In this document: positions 61,402-64,000 of the stretch, one piece after another
How positions within the stretch are numbered: the first letter of the stretch is position 1
Layout of the letters: each line of letters starts with the position of its first letter
Source of the DNA: Pontitalea aquivivens
GTDB lineage: Bacteria; Pseudomonadota; Alphaproteobacteria; Rhodobacterales; Rhodobacteraceae
DNA length: 64,000 nucleotides
Assembly (NCBI RefSeq): GCF_046507575.1
Contig: NZ_JBKFEY010000011.1
Span: forward strand, 33,497-97,496
Direction: 5' to 3'
Translations under genes and position numbers: made by a program
The notes under the pieces: generated by a model
The model's input: only the letters and a program-made list of their open reading frames with translations
Database searches by the model: none
Told to the model about the DNA's origin: nothing

Positions 61402-61620
61402 TTATCTCTCTCGGACAGTGGTGTTCGGATTCGCCTTGCCGTGCTTCGCAGTAACGAACCGGCCACTGATAGCACTGCGATAACTCCCATTGGTTGATCC
61501 GCTCTTCCCCGGCGCCTCCTTCACTGTCGTCCGCGGATGCGACTTCCCGTACGACTTTGTCACGTAGCGGCCAGATTTTGCACTGCGGTATCCACCGCCA
61601 CCATTTCCCTTACCAGCCAT
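61402..61620 (-). CDS. 72-residue protein of two tandem motif copies
   Basis: The ATG at 61620 follows AAAGGAG at 8 bases. Residues about 10-34 and 46-70 are two copies of one motif, YRSAKSGRYVTKSYGKSHP and YRSAISGRFVTAKHGKANP, each ending in TTV-[KR]-E. The protein is basic and glycine-rich, without cysteine or membrane helix. It precedes the TIR gene on the same strand by 89 bp and may be co-transcribed with it. I recognise no function; a partner or inhibitor of the TIR protein is one idea. Confidence 0.7.
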   Translation of the reverse strand: MAGKGNGGGGYRSAKSGRYVTKSYGKSHPRTTVKEAPGKSGSTNGSYRSAISGRFVTAKHGKANPNTTVRER

Positions 61621-61655
61621 TGAACTGCTCCTTTCTGTTGCATTTTGAACTGAGT

Positions 61656-61722
61656 GGACTAATACTTCCATTGAGTCCCCATATGGACAGTCTATATGAG
61701 GACTTTTTTGACAGTCAAGTCC
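61656..61722. promoter_or_regulatory. Promoter and double operator of the toxin-antitoxin genes
   Basis: TTGAGT (61671-61676) and TATATG (61693-61698), 16 bp apart, form a plausible promoter for the antitoxin. Two dyads of identical form, GGACT-N13-AGTCC, lie at 61656-61678 and 61700-61722, 44 bp apart, with GGACAGTC at 61685-61692 midway. This suits autoregulation by the antitoxin. The region also separates the divergent small-protein gene. Confidence 0.6.
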
Positions 61723-61745
61723 AAAAGAGGACGGCAGGAGGATTC

Positions 61746-62138
61746 ATGCAATCACACATAGGCTCTGCGCCCGGACAAGGCGCGGAAGCGTTTAGGATTC
61801 CAGCCATCATGGACGCTTTTTCTAGGCTTGCGGAAGACTGGGAGCTCTCGACTGATGAACAGATTACGCTGCTTGGCTCGCCAGGGCGCTCAACTTTCTT
61901 CAAGTGGAAGAAATCGGGGGGTAATCTCCCCCACGATACTATTGAGCGTATTTCTCACTTGCTCGGCATTTACAAATCTCTGCAGATAGTCCTGCCCAAC
62001 CCTGAAGCGGCCGATGAATGGGTAAAAAAGCCTAACGCTTTTTTCGATAATCGAAGCGCACTCGACGTGATGCTCGATGGAAACGTTGTCGATATCTACA
62101 AAGTGAGAGAATACCTTGATGCACAACGCGGCGGATGA
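61746..62138 (+). CDS. Antitoxin of the Xre/MbcA/ParS family
   Basis: This 130-residue protein has an N-terminal helix-turn-helix (about residues 36-78, with LGSPGRSTFFKWKKSG) and a C-terminal DUF2384-type toxin-binding domain (FFDNRSALDVMLDGNVVDIYKVREYLDAQRG, located at 99-129). The ATG at 61746 follows AGGAGG at 6 bases; an upstream in-frame ATG at 61683 would read through the operator. It overlaps the RES toxin by 20 bp. It is expected to bind the toxin and repress its own promoter. Confidence 0.88.
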   Translation: MQSHIGSAPGQGAEAFRIPAIMDAFSRLAEDWELSTDEQITLLGSPGRSTFFKWKKSGGNLPHDTIERISHLLGIYKSLQIVLPNPEAADEWVKKPNAFFDNRSALDVMLDGNVVDIYKVREYLDAQRGG

Positions 62139-62865
62139 CTTTGGTGTTACGCAAATCGACGATGTCTTCTATGTACTTATACCTTCGCGTTTCCCACCCG
62201 TACCGCTTTATCAGCGCATAGCGGGTGGGCATGACGATGAGGTTGCAGCGGTCGCAGAACTTCACAATCCGCGTGTCAAGGAAAAGCAGCGCCTGCTCGG
62301 GCAATGGGGTGTAGCCGTAGACGATGCGTCTCCACGTTTTCAAAACTGGAACCATGCTCCGTTCGCCTATTCGAACCCGGAAGGGAGTTGGTTCTTCGAT
62401 CGGTTCGTACGCTGCCTGGAAATGTCGCAAGATAAACAGACTGCTTTGGCGGTCTCTGTCGCGAAGCGAGAGCTATTTCTTAGTCGCACAGCAGAAGCTC
62501 CGACCGGACTAGACATGCGAATGTTGAGCCGAAAGGTATCTGGTCAGTTTCTGGACTTGCGGGCGGTATCCGTCGAACTTTCCCAGTCGGAGCGGCGTAA
62601 ACTTGGAAAGTCACTATTGGAGCGCGCCATGGCGGAAGGTCTGTCAGGCGTGCTATTCCGTTCCACCGAGCGACCAAGCGGCATTCGCATCTGCGTAACG
62701 GACGGCGATGTCCTTGATCGAGCTATTCAAGGAGAGCACTTCAGGTATTCGTGGGACGGTGAAAAAGTTGCGTCTCTCTATGCGTTCAACAACTCTGGCG
62801 ATGACGAACAAAACCTAATCGACCCCCGAACCCTAAGCCTAGATGCCGACATCCTCGCTGCATAG
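62119..62865 (+). CDS. RES-domain toxin
   Basis: This 248-residue RES-family protein has candidate active residues Arg33 in LYQRIAGG, Glu88 in SNPEGSWFF and Ser182 in GVLFRSTERPSG. RES toxins of type II pairs break down NAD+ by phosphorolysis or hydrolysis. The ATG at 62119 lies inside the end of the antitoxin gene, the normal arrangement. The residue assignments are my reading of the motif. The gene is complete and ends 164 bp before an IS3 element. Confidence 0.87.
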   Translation: MHNAADDFGVTQIDDVFYVLIPSRFPPVPLYQRIAGGHDDEVAAVAELHNPRVKEKQRLLGQWGVAVDDASPRFQNWNHAPFAYSNPEGSWFFDRFVRCLEMSQDKQTALAVSVAKRELFLSRTAEAPTGLDMRMLSRKVSGQFLDLRAVSVELSQSERRKLGKSLLERAMAEGLSGVLFRSTERPSGIRICVTDGDVLDRAIQGEHFRYSWDGEKVASLYAFNNSGDDEQNLIDPRTLSLDADILAA

Positions 62866-63029
62866 TACCCGTATTTACTAGCTTAAACCGCTGTGTGTGG
62901 GAGGCGAAAAGTCCCGATTCGACAAATGCAGCGCGCGGGGATCAGATTCCCATTCGTGTTGTCGTCGTTCTGTTGACCTGCCACGGGATTTTTCCTCCAC
63001 CGTCGATTAGAGTCCGGCCCAACCTGCTC
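62866..63029. other. Intergenic DNA between RES toxin and IS3 element
   Basis: This 164-bp stretch has no supported gene. A minus-strand open frame running through it has no start or family resemblance. It may be the flank in which the IS3 element landed. Confidence 0.4.
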
Positions 63030-63105
63030 TGCCCCCTGAGAACTGGACCGCCTGAAGCTGGAGTTTTCCGCTATGTTTCCCTGGCTGGGAGAGGAGCGGA
63101 AACGC

Positions 63106-63372
63106 ATGAAGGCATCGAAGTTCACGGAGGCGCAGAAGGCGTTCATCCTGAAGCAGGGCGAGGAAGGCACGCCGGTCGCAGAGATCTGCCGCAAGGCCGG
63201 GATCAGTCAGGCGACCTACTTCAACTGGAAGAAGCGATACGGCGGCTTGCTGCCGGACGAGATGCGGCGGCTGAAGCAGCTTGAGGACGAGAATGCTCGG
63301 CTGAAGAAGATCGTGGCCGACCTGACGCTCGACCGCGAGATGTTGCAGGACGTCATCCGCCGAAAGCTCTGA
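63106..63372 (+). CDS. IS3-family transposase OrfA
   Basis: This 88-residue DNA-binding protein has the IS3 OrfA helix-turn-helix (VAEICRKAGISQATYFNWKK) and a C-terminal leucine-zipper (LKQLEDENARLKKIVADLTL). The ATG at 63106 is used; ATG at 63073 would add 11 residues. Its stop lies in the region where a -1 frameshift (near CGAAAGC) would join it to OrfB to make the full transposase. Confidence 0.9.
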   Translation: MKASKFTEAQKAFILKQGEEGTPVAEICRKAGISQATYFNWKKRYGGLLPDEMRRLKQLEDENARLKKIVADLTLDREMLQDVIRRKL

Positions 63373-63648
63373 GGCCTGTCCGGAAGCGACAGCTGGTCGA
63401 CGGGATGTTGGTCGATTGGGGCGTGTCGATCCGCCGGGCCTGCCGGGCTCTGCGGTTTGACACCTCGACCTACCATTACAAATCCCGCCGCACCGGACAG
63501 GCCGGCCTTGAACGACGGATCAAGGAGATTTGCGAGACCCGTATTCGCTACGGCTATCGACGGGTGCATGTGCTGCTGCGCCGGGAGGGTTGGCAGGTGA
63601 ACATCAAGAAGACCCGCAGGATTTACAACGAGTTGGGGCTTCAGCTCC
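63373..63648 (+). pseudogene. IS3-family transposase OrfB, truncated by an IS66 insertion
   Basis: The -1 frame reads LRPVRKRQLVDGMLVDWG, then VSIRRACRALRFDTSTYHYK and RRIYNELGLQLR, which is the HTH_21 region of IS3 OrfB. It keeps about 92 of roughly 270 residues and loses the DDE catalytic core at the IS66 junction. The frame after 63650 encodes unrelated residues (PPGRAVFLT) before a stop. Confidence 0.85.
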
Positions 63649-64000
63649 GTAAGCCTCCGGGGAGGGCCGTCTTTCTGACTTGAGGCTCACGGCGTAGGTC
63701 CGGCGCTATGTCCGACCATAGATACAGACCTGAAGTAGAGATCCTTTCTGTCACCGATACCGGGCGCCGTCGGCGCTGGACGGATGAAGAGAAGGTGCGC
63801 ATCGTTGAAGAAAGCTTTGGCGGTAGAGGGCGTGTCGCCGAGACAGCCCGGCGTCATGATATTGGCCGCACCCTGCTGGTGCGCTGGCGTCGCCAATACC
63901 GCGAAGGCAGGCTGACGGGCGGCGATGCACGACCGCAGTTCACACCGTTGGCCATCGCCGCTCCTGAGGAAGCTGAGGATCAAGGCGGACCGTTTGCACC
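63649..64000 (+). mobile_element. IS66-family insertion sequence (left part)
   Basis: The sequence from GTAAGC at 63649 fits the start of an IS66-family terminal repeat, and the 8 bases before it (63641-63648) would be the target duplication. tnpA follows. The rest of the element lies outside the window, so the right end and duplication cannot be checked. Confidence 0.7.
63708..64000 (+). CDS. IS66-family accessory protein TnpA (partial)
   Basis: The first 97 residues of a TnpA-like protein are present. They include the IS66 OrfA helix-turn-helix RWTDEEKVRIVEESF and VAETARRHDIGRTLLVRWRR. The ATG at 63708 gives MSDHRYRPEVEILS, and the frame stays open to the window edge. TnpA works with TnpB and TnpC in IS66 transposition. 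Confidence 0.85.
   Translation, partial: MSDHRYRPEVEILSVTDTGRRRRWTDEEKVRIVEESFGGRGRVAETARRHDIGRTLLVRWRRQYREGRLTGGDARPQFTPLAIAAPEEAEDQGGPFA

Larger units (their letters stand above)
63030..63648 (+). mobile_element. IS3-family insertion sequence, interrupted
   Basis: The left end begins TGCCCCCTGAGAACTGGA, typical of an IS3-group terminal repeat. It is followed by orfA and the first part of orfB in the usual -1 frame relation. The element stops abruptly at about 63648, where an IS66-type sequence begins. The right end is not in the window. Confidence 0.8.

Noticed and set aside
62883..63194. Minus-strand 103-codon frame between the RES toxin and IS3 element
   Set aside because: It runs into the IS3 end and orfA, has no ribosome site and no resemblance to a known family.
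60327..64000. Search for a repeated tRNA-Lys 3' end marking the far edge of the island
   Set aside because: No copy of the tRNA 3' segment is present in the remaining sequence; the far edge, if any, lies outside the window.

Overview
The window is high-GC DNA with tightly packed, often overlapping genes. It suggests an alphaproteobacterium of the order Rhodobacterales (Rhodobacter/Paracoccus-like). The basis is gene order as well as protein similarity: a regB / senC-regA-hvrA redox regulon with an hvrB-like LysR gene; a tsaE - amgK - murU - addB - addA - trxA run; a secB / fxsA / timA / smr / hslU / hslV block; and a stem-loop followed by a GGATATTTG tail after gene ends. The species cannot be named from the sequence alone.

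Layout: 0-8.6 kb holds a LysR regulator, a lysine-6-dehydrogenase-like enzyme, a complete dipeptide/oligopeptide ABC importer (A-B-C-D-F order, minus strand) and a divergent membrane dipeptidase. 8.6-14 kb is the outer-membrane assembly pair tamA-tamB. 14-22.4 kb holds idi, secB, fxsA, timA, a remnant that looks like mltA, smr, an esterase lipoprotein, hslU, a membrane protein, hslV and a glycosyltransferase-like gene. 22.4-31.3 kb is trxA, addA, addB, murU, amgK and tsaE. 31.4-37.9 kb is a PAS protein, regB, senC, regA, hvrA, an hvrB-like LysR gene with a divergent 29-codon ORF, and an HD hydrolase. 38-44.2 kb holds a secreted hypothetical protein, amtB, glnK, a class A penicillin-binding protein, mlaC and mlaA. 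44.4-47.4 kb is a type I secretion ABC/adaptor pair. 47.5-60.2 kb is housekeeping: ocd, a HAD hydrolase, a YaiI-family protein, fghA, an AEC transporter, mbfA with an Irr-type box, a tiny secreted ORF, trhO, pncA-pncB, a PiT transporter, a Nudix hydrolase, arfB, mtaB and dapF.

A tRNA-Lys(UUU) at 60275-60350 marks the border with accessory DNA that is visibly more AT-rich. That stretch encodes a TIR-domain protein with an N-terminal zinc-ribbon-like segment, a 72-residue protein made of two copies of one motif, and a divergent Xre/MbcA-ParS antitoxin - RES toxin pair behind a symmetrical double operator. It ends in an IS3-family element interrupted by an IS66-family element that runs off the window. 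TIR and RES domains both commonly act on NAD+, so this looks like a small defence or stress island next to a tRNA. It is the most promising place for an undescribed system.

There is no CRISPR array, rRNA, integrase or prophage in view. No gene-free stretch exceeds 300 bases; the longest are 40322-40592 and 60351-60592, both described below.
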